A stretch of 64,000 nucleotides of DNA from assembly GCA_035048815.1 (NCBI GenBank), contig JAUCBN010000025.1, forward strand, positions 12,424,501 through 12,488,500, in the 5' to 3' direction. Shown piece after piece: positions 1-11,369 of this stretch. Positions within the stretch are counted from its first letter, which is position 1. Every line of letters begins with the position of its first letter. The translations under genes and the position numbers were made by a program. Below the pieces are notes generated by a model. The model was given only the letters and a program-made list of their open reading frames with translations. It searched no databases and was not told the origin of the DNA. The DNA is from Abelmoschus esculentus. Taxonomy: Eukaryota > Streptophyta > Magnoliopsida > Malvales > Malvaceae.

Positions 1-1614
1 ATTCAGGCTTAGATAATTTACAGCCTATCTTCACCATGTTCATGGCAGGCTATTCTTCTTGAATTCTGTTTAATTTCTATTTCTAGAATACCTGAGTGAC
101 AATCTTTATGCGTCAACATAACTTTTGCCCCAAAAAGGTCTGTCGCTCACATGCTGATCTCAACCCTCAATAGATACCATCATACAAGCAAAGTGGTCCT
201 TCAAAAGATGTCCCACATCCTCTTCTTCTCGGGTTATATCAAAGATGATCATTTGCATCAATAATCTTGCATTTTGTAAATCTTTTTACACAAAAATCTT
301 TTACAAAAAATGTTTGCTAGTAGAAAAATATTTATACATATTTTTGGCAAACCCAAAAAATTAGAAAACAAAACATGGGTTCCTTGGATATCAAATACGA
401 GGGTGCATTAAATTCAATCTCTGAGATTTGATTCTCATCCTTTGGAAGCTGTGGCGATATTTGAAGTTCTGGAATTCCCTTCAGATTGCTTGGTTCATCC
501 TTGTGATTATCGTATTTGCTTGATCTATTCGAAAACTACTCCTTCTAGTTCTCAATATCTTTCTCCTCTTATATATTTAAACTTTTCGTACTTGCCTCAC
601 TAGCATAATACAAGAGTATTTTCTTGAGAATTCGATGTATGCTTCAGATTGCATCTAGCATTTTTCTTTTTCTTTCTATCTCTCTTTTTTCTCTTCTTCT
701 TTTTTTTCTATCTTTTTTTTCTTTTCTTTTCTCCTATATGTTATTTTTTCTTTTTCTTCTTTTTTTTTATTTTTTCGGGGAAATCAACTCATCACAGTCC
801 TTTGTCTTGAAGGTAATGATGGAGCATACAACAAAACTCCGAGTTATTCGGCATAGTCATGAATTTGAAAATATTACCATCACTCATAAAGCGAAGACTT
901 TGGATGGTGCTTTGCTACCTTATTAGGCCTATCACTTCAGCGGAGTGCCCCGAAACTTCCACACTCTTGTTCGAATAAGCCTATTACCAGGTTTCGAACA
1001 TTAGAGTGCTTTTTGTTTAATATCTGTTCTCTCCTTTCTTTTTCTCTTTTTCTTTTTCTTTTTCTTTTTATCCCTATCCTTTTCTTTTTCTTTTTCCTTT
1101 TCTTCCCTTTTTTCTCTCTCTCTTTTTTCTTTATTTTTCTTAGATGCAATCTGGGTATTTCTAAAGAATTCTCAAGTTTAAACCACTTCATTGGTTTTTT
1201 CGAGGAGATTTACTTATCATCGAACATCACTGAAGGATTAGTAGTCTCATTTCTCGTGCATTACTGACCAAAGCTACTGATTGAGGAATCATACTTCGTC
1301 GTAATCACAGAATTCCAATAATTTTTCATTTGAATTCTCATCACAACAAGCATGTGACATCAAAGAAACTCTAAGGGGGTAGAAAGAAAATACAAAATTG
1401 TTTGACAAAAGGCATCTCTTGATTGAAATTAAAAACATGCGGCCTTTACAAAGAGTCATTGCTACTTTTAGGCCAATAGTAGCAAGATTGATTTAAACAT
1501 AAGATAAAAACAGAAAATGCAAGCCTATTAATGCAAGCTATCATCTAAGACATGAAGAACAAACTGAGATGCGCCTGATACTCCTTCTGGCTTGGGCATT
1601 ACTCCTGAACCACC
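1..1614. other. Internal region of element O with no recognisable protein
   Basis: This stretch follows the Gag-like ORF of O in the minus direction. I see no protease or reverse transcriptase motif in any frame. It contains two pyrimidine-rich blocks and many stops. It probably holds decayed sequence between gag and pol of O, but I cannot assign it. Confidence 0.4.
655..1142. repeat. Two pyrimidine-rich simple-sequence blocks
   Basis: The plus strand is almost pure T and C at about 658-775 and 1022-1140, with runs of TTTTTC and TCTCTT units. On the element's own strand these are purine tracts. The ORFs across them are Phe/Leu/Ser-rich or Lys/Arg-rich low-complexity translations and are not genes. 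Confidence 0.7.
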
Positions 1615-2475
1615 CTAATCAATTTTTAGAACTCTGGTATTGATCAAGTTTTGTACTACCTTCTTGAACACTATGCAGTTCTCTATCGAGTGTCCCATTA
1701 CGCCGTCATGATATTCGCAATGTGCATTAACATCATACCAAGCAGGGTACGGCGGTTTGAAGGGAGTGACAAAAGTAAGTCGAACCAGATCGGCCTCATA
1801 CAAAATTAAGTACATCTCCTTGTAGGAAAATGACAGAGGGGTAAATGTCTTCTTTGCTTTCTGAGCTGTATTTCTTGCATGTGGTGGGAAACTCCTGAAG
1901 GTCTCGGGAGTTGGGTGGGTACTTCCACAGTCCATCTGACTTTCTTGTCCCTTGAAACACCCTTCGAGACTCCCATCCACAGAAGAAGACAAAATCTTCT
2001 TGAGAGCGACTTCGATTTTGTCCAATGCTAATTCAGTGGGACAAACAGAGGCATTACAAGCTACCTCATATTGGCGAATGATAGCTTGGTCTTTTTCAGA
2101 TAGAGTCATTTCCTTACAATCTTGACTCTCACCTTCTTGCATGAAAGAGCCTTCCATAGGACCCTTTCCCTTGATTGTGGCAGCCATCATGCCCCTCCTT
2201 AGCTCACTGAATTGTGCCCTAGTTTCATCTTGAAAACTCTTCATGCCTAGCAATATCTCCTTCTGATTCTTGATCACTGACTCATGAAGTTCTTCAAGTT
2301 TACATACCCTTGCCACAAGGTCATTCATGTTCTGGAGGTCATACTGCTCCGAGGTCGTCCCCTTGTCCTTCCTAGTGTCAAACGCGAATGCCCCTCTCGG
2401 GTCCATTCCTCGTTTAGCAAAATTTTCATCCATTTGAGCGGCGCAGTTCTCGAGAAGCTGCCACACAATGCCCAT
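1615..2475 (-). pseudogene. Gag-like protein of element O (Tat/Ogre type), C-terminal part
   Basis: The open frame runs from 2598 to 1615. I prefer the ATG at 2475 (MGIVWQLLENC), because the 41 residues before it look like translated leader. The middle part is helical and charged (NDLVARVCKLEEL, then EILLGMKSF), which fits a coiled coil. The C-terminal third carries FTPLSFSYKEM followed by PPYPAWYDVNAHCEYH and GHSIENC. This is the zinc-binding-like Cys/His cluster (C-x2-H-x5-H-x4-C) seen near the end of Gag in Tat/Ogre elements. Gag packages the element RNA in virus-like particles. An in-frame stop follows LKID, where Gag-Pol would normally continue, so the copy is probably dead or truncated. 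Confidence is good for the family and low for the exact start. Confidence 0.72.
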
Positions 2476-2605
2476 GATCAATCCTCTAGTGTTATTAATG
2501 CAAGTTATATGCTGTAAAATGCATGAAATGAAAATGCATGAATGAATGCAAATAAAGGCGCCAATTCTACTGGTGATCGCCCTTTGAGCAACTTTCATCG
2601 ATTAA

Positions 2606-3105
2606 GAAATCCTAATGCCCCTTTTATTATTTTTCTTTTCTCTCTCTTTTCTTTCTTTTTCATCTTTTATTTTTCTTATTTTCTCTCTTCTTTCTCCTTT
2701 ATCTCTTCTCTCAATTTTTCATTTTCTTTTTTCTTTTCTTTTCTTTTTTTTTCTTTTCTTTTTCTTATTTTCTTCTCTTTTTTTTTCATCTCTTTTCTTA
2801 TATATTTTTTTATTTCTCTTTTTCTCCTTTCTCTCTTCTCAATTTTTCTATTTCTCTCAACTTTTTTTTTCTTTTAGTTTTATTTTTTTCTCATTATTTT
2901 CTTTTTTCTATTTCTTCTTATTTTCTCTTCTCTCCCTTTTCTATTTTTTTTATCTTCTTTCTATTTGTTTTTTCTTTATTTTTTCTATTTTCAATTATTC
3001 TCTCTTTTCCTTCTTTCCTTCATTTCGCAAATTTCTATTATTCTTTTCCTTTCTAATTTTTCTATTTTCCCTTTTTCTCTTATTTTTCTTTTTTTTTACT
3101 CTAAC
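2606..3105. repeat. Half-kilobase polypyrimidine tract (purine tract on element strand)
   Basis: About 500 bases are nearly all T and C on the plus strand, with only scattered A. The tract lies between the primer-binding site and gag of element O, so it would be an A/G-rich untranslated leader in the element RNA. The long Phe/Ser/Leu-rich frames across it are artefacts of composition. Confidence 0.85.
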
Positions 3106-3439
3106 TAAAATCAAAATCTCTAATCGGACAAACCACTTAGATCAACACCTTTAAATATGAAATATTGATGCAAACAGGTTAGTACAAAATGAAAACAATA
3201 AATGAGACAATGAAACAGAAGACAAAGCAATCGTATTTATTTCATCTAAAAGAACCTAGGTTAACCGCATGGCTCTAATTGGGTAGGTCTTCTATATTCT
3301 CTATATGCAGTTTTGGTTCTACGAGGTACCCAAATTGTCCTCGCTGTCCTCTTCTAAGAGTAGCAAAGCCCCCGATCGTCACTCATTATAGGCTCATCTC
3401 GATCGAGTTCAATTTAGGGGGACCCTTTCGCTATGCCCC

Positions 3440-3534
3440 TACGAAGGAACAATATTCTTACGAAAGCATAGGGTAGTCGAGCCCCGAAGGTACTTGCTAG
3501 GCTCGTACGAAGGAACAATATCCTTACGAAAGCA
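3440..3534. repeat. Two-copy direct repeat in the leader of O
   Basis: The unit TACGAAGGAACAATAT followed by YCTTACGAAAGCA occurs at 3440-3468 and 3506-3534, with one difference between the copies. It sits between the T-rich leader and the primer-binding site. The rest of 3106-3696 shows no gene. Confidence 0.7.
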
Positions 3535-3696
3535 CTTAGCGTTTTCCCCCCACTTAAAAGAATGGGTATAAATGGGTTAAAGTAACCTCGAATTAATAAA
3601 CAAATAATAATTTAATTACCACTTTATTTTACAATTTCCAAAATTAATTAACCGGTATTTGAAAGCAAGGCTTGACTCATTAGTTTGAAAAAAACG

Positions 3697-3714
3697 TCCC
3701 TGGCAGAGTCGCCA
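3697..3714 (-). other. Primer-binding site of O (tRNA-Arg type)
   Basis: The complement reads TGGCGACTCTGCCAGGGA and lies two bases inside the LTR end at 3717. This is the tRNA-Arg-type site known from Ogre/Tat elements and would prime minus-strand cDNA synthesis. Confidence 0.85.
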
Positions 3715-3716
3715 AC

Positions 3717-5142
3717 TGTAGCGACACTTTTTTCTTAAATGGGGTAAAAAGTCGCTAATTGATGGACTTTAGGAAATCTCAAAGTCAAAATTAAAAGTGG
3801 AAAATAATTTAAAAAGATTGGAAAAGATTTTAAAAATTGGTTGGAGTCGTCACCGGTCACTTTTGGTAGACCGGACACCGTAAAAACCAGAGATTCGAAT
3901 AAACTAGGGTCCGAGAGTCGGTTACAATTTAAAACGGGGTTAACGTTAAAAACCGCCCAAAATTGGCACCTTTAAAATAACCGCTTAATTAATTTTGGGT
4001 TTTATGTTTTAAAGTGGCATTTAAATCTCGATTTGTTTGAATATTCGAAATCAATTTTATTTTTACCATGTCTTTATTCGAAGATAACGCATACACCTCC
4101 AACACTACGTTTGAGGGCAGGCCCGTTACGACCGAATAAAGACGTATTAATTTAAGCTCATTAATTAAGGAGGTGTGATCTTAGACAAAAATAATGTATA
4201 CAACATATATATGCATCAATAGAATAAAAGCATAAATGAAATGTTTGGCAAAATGTAATGGAGACATAATGAATATGTACAAAATGAGTAAATATGTGCA
4301 ACAAATATAAATTAAAGCATAATAAAATAAATAAACATGATAAACAAATATGCACAAAAATCTATAAATAAATAGCTACATGATTAAAAGATACATGTCA
4401 TAATATACAAGAATAAATACAAATATGAACAATAAAATGCATGAATGTATAAATAAATGAATACATAAATGAATAAAACAAAACAATAATAAAAAGAAAT
4501 TAAAATAAAAAGGGAAGTAAATAACCAAGCAAAATAAAATGACAAGAACAGAATGTCACTGGAAGTGACTAGATTGAAAGAAAACGAAAACACTCAGGCC
4601 CTCAAAACACCATTTTCCGGTGAGGAAGGACCTGAAAAGCTAATCCACAACCCGGAGAGGCTAAAAATCAAAAAAACCCATTTTAAAACAATGATCACAA
4701 CCGGATTGGTGGCTAAAATAAAGGTTTTTTTAAAAGTCACGGGGACCTTGGGGGTGATTTAACCAAGGGGAAGGCTTAAAGAATAAACCTCCAGACACGG
4801 AGGGACTTGGTCCGAATAAAACCATTTTTTAAAAGAGATTAAGACTGATTTAGTGACCAAATCGCAATATGAAACAAAAGCTCAGGGACCCCGGATGTAA
4901 GAACAAAAACACGGAGGGGTTTATGAGTGTAAAAATCCCATTTTTATTTAGTCCCTGAGTATATATAATAAACAGAAAATTAAAAAGAAGCCTTCCCCTT
5001 TTATTTTATCAAACCGAAAAAAAAACAAAAAAGAGAGAGCTCTCCCCAAAACCCATGTTCTTCATCTGGGTTTCCAGAAACATTAAGAACACATGTGTGT
5101 TCTTCTGGAAAAACCCCAAAATGAAGAACCCCGCCGTTTTCA
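3717..5142 (-). repeat. 5' LTR of element O
   Basis: The LTR is about 1426 bp, bounded by TGTAGCGACAC at 3717 and GCCGTTTTCA at 5142, next to the primer-binding site. The right boundary is set where sequence switches to the family-A/F leader (CTCTTGAACTATTC). I did not find a convincing TATA box. Small ORFs inside (such as 5055-5237) cross the boundary and are not genes. Confidence 0.75.
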
Positions 5143-5321
5143 CTCTTGAACTATTCACTCTTGCATTCTTGTTTTCTTTAGAATATTTGCTAATCTTGCT
5201 CTCACAATACTCTCTGCCTACTCACAAGCCTTCTTGAAATTTTCAGAACTTCTTCAAGAAAATCTCCAAGAACCTCAACTCTCAATTTACTTACTCATGG
5301 CCACCTACAAACGTTTCGCCC

Positions 5322-6644
5322 TGTCGCGTGTCAAAAGTGCGCGTTTAGTGCAAGTGGACACATCGAAAGTAATAAGTGATAAGTATTATCGGATTATCGT
5401 CTCCACAGGGACTGGTATACTTAATATGTCTTCCTTGTCTTCTTGTTCTGTAGAAAAGTAAAAACACAAGTGAGTTGAGTTGATTTATCTAAACTAAAAT
5501 AACTAAATAAAAGTAAAGAGTTAGAATAATAGAGAGAGATGGGTCAGGATCCAGTTGTGTTGTATTGTGGATTTGATTGACTTGTCTCTACTCAATGCAA
5601 TCGTATATCACTGCCTCGGCAACACTGCAGTTTACTGCCTTGGCAGCGACAATACTGTCTGCCGCGGCAATCCCTTGCTCGTGGGTAGACTTTACCAAAG
5701 TTCGGCAAAGTGTCCTTGAATGACTCCGCTTATCCTTAAGTCAGAGTGTTGTTGATGACTAGTCCTTGATGATACCTCCCGGCGTGAACCAATTATACTC
5801 ACCAACCAATCTCACACTTCTTTTAGCCGCTGAAACTCTTAACCTATCCCTAGGCCGAGTTAGTATTTCTCGATTGAAACACCGTACTTATCCCTTTCGT
5901 GAATCTAACTCTCCCGAGCTTAGATAAATGGATGACTCACACTCTCCTCTCCCGAGCTTGAATGCGAGAATAAGGAATAACAAAGGATAAGCAAACCTTG
6001 ATAATTTTATTACATTAAATCGAAGAAAAAGTACAATCTCTTGTCACATATACTCGACAACCTTCACCTAATCCCTAAGAAGGTTTAGAACATAATGGAG
6101 AGGAAGAAGACAAGTATAGAAATCGGCTCTCTCCCTAGGTATTCCGTGTCTAATACATTGGGTGGCTAGGTCTTTATATAGGCTAGACCTAGGGCAAACC
6201 TTTCCTAAGTAGAATACAACTTGGAGTAGGGAACAAGTTAAGTACATAATTAAAATATTTCCAAGTTTAGATTCGGCTAAGGGGACTTTCCCGCGTGGTC
6301 TTGCCTTGGGCTTTTCTTTGTGCTAGCCAGCTCCGATCCATGGGCTTTGAGTCCAGACACGTTCCTTGGATTTTTATCTTTCCATCGCCTACAGTCTTAC
6401 TTCTTGTCTTTCTGCTGCTGCCTCGGCATCAGGTTCTGCCTCGGTCTTGTCGCTGCTGCGGCATTGGTTTTCCTGCAAAGATATAAAAATGTAGTAAAAC
6501 GTGCCTTTTTTGTAAACATTATCTTTATGAGTTTAACTTCTAAATATATCACATTGAGTTCATGCATTGGTCCAAGTGGGTGTATATTTGGTGATTAATG
6601 CCCATAAAAGGAGTAAAAAGTGATAGTGTGTTGAGCACTTATCA
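5322..6644 (-). repeat. 3' LTR of element D
   Basis: The plus-strand ends are TGTCGCGTGTC (5322) and GAGCACTTATCA (6644). Read on the minus strand it has the TATA-like TATATAAAG (complement of CTTTATATA near 6172) and AATAAA-like sequence around 6005. The short frame at 6295-6486 and its neighbours are chance ORFs that recur in every LTR copy. Confidence 0.95.
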
Positions 6645-7560
6645 CACCCCCAAACTCGAACTATTGCTTGTCCTCAAGCAATGCAAACCATCAATTTGCC
6701 GAACTCTACTCTCTCTTGGTCTTACATGTCCATCTATTCTCACCACCATAACTAGGCCTATTCTTAAGCCTTAACCATTCGGTTACCCAAGGGTTTATCT
6801 AGAAATAAACTATAAGAATTGTGAGTTTGTGCGTTTTTATGGACAAGTTGATTAAAGGCTTTCTTAGACAAACTCTAAGTTCAAGACAAGTAGAAATTGG
6901 TTAAGTGTTCTCTTCTTGTCAAACACCAAATCTTGAGCCAATTTTGGGCACCTCAAAGACTTGTGTTTTTCTTTTCACTAAATTCCTTCTTTCTTTTTAA
7001 TATTCCTTAAAACATACTAGAGCCAATTTCGGGCACCTCTAGCATGAAGAAGAGACCTTCTAGAGCCGGTGGTAGGCACCTCTAGTTACTTTTCCAAAAA
7101 TCTAAGTCTTTATCACCTAAGTTCATTAAAAGAATTCCTATAATCCAACAAGTCCCAAAAGTGTTTTAAAGTTCTTCCTATAGTAAGCTTCTAAGTTTTC
7201 ATCCTTAAGCATCCTAAGGTTAAGCCCTCTTAACAGAACCTAAACATGGTAAGGAGAAAGATTTCTATAGCCTTAAAGAATAAACTAAGGCAATACTGAT
7301 GATGAGCAGTGCAAAAGTGCAGGCAGTTAATTCAAGTCAGGCGGGGAGCATAAAAATTTAAAAAAATCACTAGAATACTCCCTTTTTGGTAAGGCCGCGA
7401 CAGTAGATTGTTGCCTTGGCAGTGAATCTGCACCCCCAAACTCAAACCAAGCATTGTCCTCAATGCTTTATATTTGAAGAAATAGGCGGCAAAACAAAAT
7501 ATGAAATAAGCAGCATTTAAAACAGTAATAGCAAGTAATATTGAATTAAGGACAAAGATT
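6645..7560 (-). other. 3' noncoding region of D: hairpins and two polypurine tracts
   Basis: No gene is present. Read on the minus strand it holds, in order: the internal AAGCATTG/AGGA/CAATGCTT stem-loop (7449-7468) with an adjoining tract TTTGAGTTTGGGGGTG (7431-7446); three short hairpins with GAGGTGCC...GGCTC cores (between about 6930 and 7090); the terminal ATTGCTTG/AGGA/CAAGCAAT stem-loop (6663-6682); and the polypurine tract TTCGAGTTTGGGGGTG (6645-6660) against the LTR. Confidence 0.85.
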
Positions 7561-9096
7561 TTAAAGCGACTCCGAAGAGCTGCTTGTAATAATTTTCCTC
7601 CTCGACCTTGCTGCCGATTGCTTTGTCCTTGGTGAGGGCGATGGTTGCGCTTTTGCTTGCCGGGGCGGTTGGACTCGAGTGGGTGGTGTCCGTTGCATTG
7701 GGGCCTCTACCTCTTCTCCTTCTTCTACATCAGCCATCTCTTCTATTAGCATTACATCCGTTCCTCCTCCCATTGCTGTTGCTCCTCAAGTGTGGTATGT
7801 ACTTGGTCCGGCGGCGATGGAGCTTTGGTGCACATAGGCATCTATCTCGGTTGATAGACTGCCCATGATAATTGGTGATCGGGGTGGAGTGCTGAAAACG
7901 ACCCTCCACTTGGATGGCCTTCTGCTGGAAGACGAGGCCGCGGTAGAATCTGCTGCCTTGGATGGGCCGACAGCCTAGTATTGGGGCTGAGGGGCTGCAT
8001 GGAAGAACGACCTTGGTCCTCCTGGGGCTGGTGTAGTCTCGGTGTAAGGGGCGGCTGTGACGAACATGTTGTTGGGAAACTCCGGAAATTATGCTCCTTG
8101 GTCCGGGAAAGCGTTCAGCATCATCTGGGCTAAGGTGCCATTGAAATCCCTTTGGTACTCCATGTACCTTTGTTGTCTGAGGTCCATTGCTGCCATCCGT
8201 TGCAAGATCTCCTGGTACGGGTCTGCTGCGGCAGAGGTGTGGGCAGTACCAGGCATGTCTGCCGTGTACTGGGTCCCGGCAGTAGTATCGGCAGTGAACT
8301 GCTGCGGCGTTGCTTGGACAGGCTCCGCTTGCGTGATCTGCATGACTTTGTGACAGAAGTCCCTGGTCCATCCTCGTCGTGGGGGCATGTATTCGTCCGT
8401 CTCTTCGATGGGCACACCTGTGGAAACACATAAACCCGTGATCAAACAAGGGAAATACAATGGTCGCCTATCTTTCTTACCGCACTCGTGAATTTCCCGA
8501 AGGATGATCTCTCCAACATTGATGGTCCTTTTGTTGATGATGGATTGGATAAGCACCAATCTTTTGCGATCCACCGTGCTATTGTGTGACGTGGGGATGA
8601 GACGTCGCTTGACAAAGGTATTCCACATCTTGGCCTCGGGCTTTAGGCTTTGTCTTGTTACGGATCCTCTATGGGTACCGGTTTCGCATGCGGTATTCAC
8701 GTAACAAAGATCGTCTTTGATGAGCTCGTAGTCCTCTACAGTGATGTCTTCCATGAATTCGGCATGGATATCACTGTCAGGGGTGAGTCCGTAGAAATTG
8801 TTGATTGTCTTGGCATCTAATTGGACTGGCTTGCCGCGACAGTGAACAAAGAGGGAATCTTTGCTGGGACCGTGCGCATAGAACTCCCGCACGATCATAG
8901 CGTTCGCCTGGGCAGGTTGGAGACAGAAAATTTCTCAATTTTGGTACTTATTTCTGTCGAAGAGGTAGTGCTCAATACCGTAGTTTTCTTCGTCCGCATG
9001 CTGGAAACCTTGTTCTTCCCACAGTTGTCGAGCGATGAAAGATCGGTTGAAACGATCATCAACGTTGGCTGGGGCGAATCTCTTGTAAGTTGCCAT
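7561..9096 (-). pseudogene. ORF3 of element D (PF20167-like), 512 codons with internal stops
   Basis: The ATG at 9096 begins MATYKRFAPANVDDRF, matching the start in B, E and F. The frame ends at 7561 after RRKIITSSSSESL, exactly 512 codons as in B. The N-terminal two thirds match the plant transposon protein domain: VREFYAHGPSKDS, VHCRGKPVQLDA, then RTINVGEIILREIHECG and GPLYFPCLITGLC. The C-terminal third is Pro/Ser/Gln-rich and ends in a basic stretch (RSRRK). At least four stops interrupt the frame: after KYQN (about 8932), after PDQGA (8089-8091), near 7970 and near 7790. Function is unknown; it sits where env-like ORFs of Athila elements sit. The same-length frame in sister copies suggests it encoded protein when the family was active. 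Confidence 0.85.
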
Positions 9097-9451
9097 CAAG
9101 ATTTGAGAGATTTGATTTCTTGGAGTTTTTCTTGAAAAGAATCTGGAGTTCACGAAAATTATGAGTAGGCAGAGAGTAATGTGAGAGAGAGATTGTTATC
9201 AATACTAAAGAAAACAATAAAGCAAGAGTGAATAGTTCAAGAGGAAGGAGTTTCTTATATAGGCCTCGGCCTTATGACCGTTTGAAGCCACTAGCCGTTT
9301 TGTAACCGTTACTCCTTACTGCCGTTTCCTTTACTGTCGCGGCAGGAATCTCGGCAGACTAGCCGTTACACTGTTCTGCCCGTTGGGACTGCTGCGGCCC
9401 TGACACTGTTTTATTGCCTCGGCATAATTCTTGCTGTGGACTCCTCCTCCT
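9097..9451 (-). other. Spacer and leader between gag-PR and ORF3 in D
   Basis: No gene is present. The stretch contains several GC-rich words of the CTGCCGCGGCAG type (near 9340 and 9390). On the plus strand, GGCCTATATAAG-like sequence occurs as its complement at about 9255 (CTTATATAGGCC). On the element strand this is a TATA-like box about 160 bases upstream of ORF3, also present in B (36601-36610) and E (about 51840), so ORF3 may have its own promoter. Confidence 0.55.
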
Positions 9452-11271
9452 TTATTCTTGCTTATTAACCAGTATGTCCTCTATTTTGCCTTCAGGTTGC
9501 ACATAGGATCGATCCGCTAGTTGGAGCATAACTGTTGTAGGTTTCGCCCTTCCAATTCCAAGCTTTTGAAAGACTGATTTGGGCATGAGATTTATGCTTG
9601 CTCCAAGGTCGCATAGGGCCTTACCTTCATAATTCTTACCTATCGCACAAGGTATGATAAAGCAACCAAGATCTTTTAACTTTGGTGGCATGCGGTTATG
9701 CAACATTGCCATGCATCCCTCGGTAGCAGCCACTGTCTCAAACTCACCTATTCGTTTCCTCTTTGACACCATGTCCTTTAGGAACTTGGCATAGTTAGGC
9801 ATTTGTTCAATAGCTTCAACGAACGGTATGTTGATGTGGACTGGCTTCAAGATGTCGAGGAACTTCTTGAGTTGCTGGTCCTGTTTTTGCTTTTTCAACC
9901 TTTGTGGGAAAGGTGGTGGTGGTCTCATCTCATCCAGGGTTTCTTTAGTTTGAAATTTAATACTTGGCGCCACTGGAGTTGTTGCTGCCTCGGCAAGCTG
10001 CTCAGGAGCTGTAGTGCTTTCTTCCGGGGCAGTGTTATCAGCTTCAGTTTGCTCAGCCTCTTCTTTTGCTCGACCCGCTGATTGAATTTGGCTCTCTGGG
10101 ATCTTTTCCTTCAGTTGTAGACCACTCCTAGTAGTGATTGCTTTGCACTGTTCATGGCCCATTACCTTAGCAACTTCAGTATTGCTAGGTAGTCCTCCTT
10201 GTGGTCTAGTGTTAATGTTTTGAGCAAACTGCCCAACTTGAGTTTCAAGCGTTTTAATGGCCGCTTCTTGATTTTGCAACCTCATCTCAGTTCTATTCAT
10301 GAAGGCATCTGTCCTCTTGATGAAATTACTATTCTCTGCCATGTATGACTCAGTTTTCATCATGAAGGCCTTTAGTGTGTTCTCCAATAAACTTACCGGT
10401 TGCTGCTGCATCTGCTGCGGCAGCATTGACTGCTGGGCTTAATGCTGCGGCATCGGTTGCTGAAATCCTGAAGGTTGGGTGATTGGGTTTAAGGCATTGT
10501 TAGGGTTGCTCCATGATAGGTTTGGATGCCTCTTCCATGAGGGGTTGTATGTGTTGGACATCATATTGTTGCGGTTGTAGTTCCCAACATACATACCGGT
10601 TTCTTGATTCATGCACTCAGAGGAACTGTGGTTACCTCCGCATAAGTCACAGTAGGATCAATTACCTTGACCTCACGGGTATTTTGTTGTAATTGTAGGT
10701 TTTGCACCATCTTGGTTAGAGAGGCCAATTGTGCTGCCACTGAATTTGATGTGTCTAATTCATTTACCGTGGCTTGACGTCTTACTCCTCCTCGCCTAGA
10801 TGTAGGAAACTAAAAGTCATTCTTTGCGAGTTTATTCAATATTTCAATAGCTTCCTCAGGTGCTTTATCAAGGACTGTTCCGTTTGTCGAGGCATCTAAC
10901 ATCATCCTTGTCGGGGCATTCGTGGCATTGTAAAACATTGTCACTTGTGTCCATAGGGGAAATCCATGCAAAGGACACTTGTGCAATAGCTCCCTGTTGA
11001 ACATAACGGGTTTGAGTTCAAAATGGGCTGCTTCAATCTCCGGTGTGACAACTCCTGGGTTTAATCCATTTAAGTCCTCCTCCAGGAAGTCTCTGACAGT
11101 GAGCTGTCGTGGCCCAGGTGGCGGCGAAAGTCCTCGACTGCCGGCAGGTAAGTTTTGTCCTGCCGGGTGATCTGCCATGGCTCCTTGGATCTGTCTCCTC
11201 AACCTTTGCCTTGTTCTTTCGATCTCTGGATCTAACTCGTACAAGGGTTTGGTTGGATTGGCCCTGGTCAT
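9452..11271 (-). pseudogene. gag and truncated protease of element D
   Basis: ATG at 11271 starts MTRANPTKPLYELDPE, as in the sister copies. Relative to E, the frame lacks 110 codons: KPVMFN is followed directly by RELLHKCPLHG (junction near 10995). The loss is in frame and removes the core retrotransposon Gag domain. A stop follows AKNDF (10810), frame is lost around the zinc knuckle, and the frame 10426-9452 covers the Gln-rich linker, the conserved block ending in MPNYAKFLKDM, and the start of the retropepsin domain (CDLGASINLMP). The protease is cut after GKIEDILV, where sequence jumps to the ORF3 leader (NKQE then stop), so its second half (APIILGRPFLATG in A) is missing. No active Gag or protease is expected. 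Confidence 0.88.
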
Positions 11272-11345
11272 ACACCACGAAAAACAAAATAAAAATAAAA
11301 ATAAAAATAAACAAGAAAATAAAGAAAACAAAATTTAGTTGCCAG

Positions 11346-11363
11346 TCCCTGGCAACGGCGCCA
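11346..11363 (-). other. Primer-binding site of D (tRNA-Asp type)
   Basis: The complement TGGCGCCGTTGCCAGGGA differs at one base from the TGGCGCCGTTGCCGGGGA of A and E. It lies six bases inside the 5' LTR and would pair with the tRNA-Asp 3' end, as is known for Athila elements. Confidence 0.85.
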
Positions 11364-11369
11364 AAAACT

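Larger units (their letters stand above)
1..5142 (-). mobile_element. Element O: 5' part of an Ogre/Tat-like Ty3/gypsy retrotransposon
   Basis: Read on the minus strand, the order is 5' LTR (3717-5142), a primer-binding site matching the 3' end of plant tRNA-Arg (3697-3714), a long purine-rich leader, and a Gag-like ORF (2598-1615). The element continues past the left edge, so pol and the 3' LTR are not seen. The LTR has TG/CA ends. Its right end (CA at 5142) meets CTCTTGAAC, which is the leader upstream of ORF3 in element F (compare 36628 and the complement near 9240), so O inserted into F. The expected duplicate would be CTCTT (5143-5147); its partner lies outside the window. The tRNA-Arg site and the Gag C-terminus both point to the Tat/Ogre clade. 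That assignment is an inference from family knowledge. Confidence 0.8.

Noticed and set aside
937..1191. Lys/Arg-rich 84-residue ORF on the minus strand
   Set aside because: A composition artefact of a purine tract; no conserved start or domain.
2542..3154. Long Phe/Ser/Leu-rich ORFs on the plus strand
   Set aside because: They translate a polypyrimidine tract; low complexity, no domain, and antisense to the leader of element O.
6295..6598. Small ORFs (MVLPWAFLCASQLRS type) repeated at many places
   Set aside because: They occur at the same spot in every LTR copy of the A-F family, vary in frame, and cross the GC-rich word cluster; chance frames in noncoding LTR sequence.
8130..8449. Cys/His-rich overlapping ORFs opposite or beside ORF3 of D
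   Set aside because: Shadow frames of ORF3; no independent conservation in B, E or F beyond the main frame.
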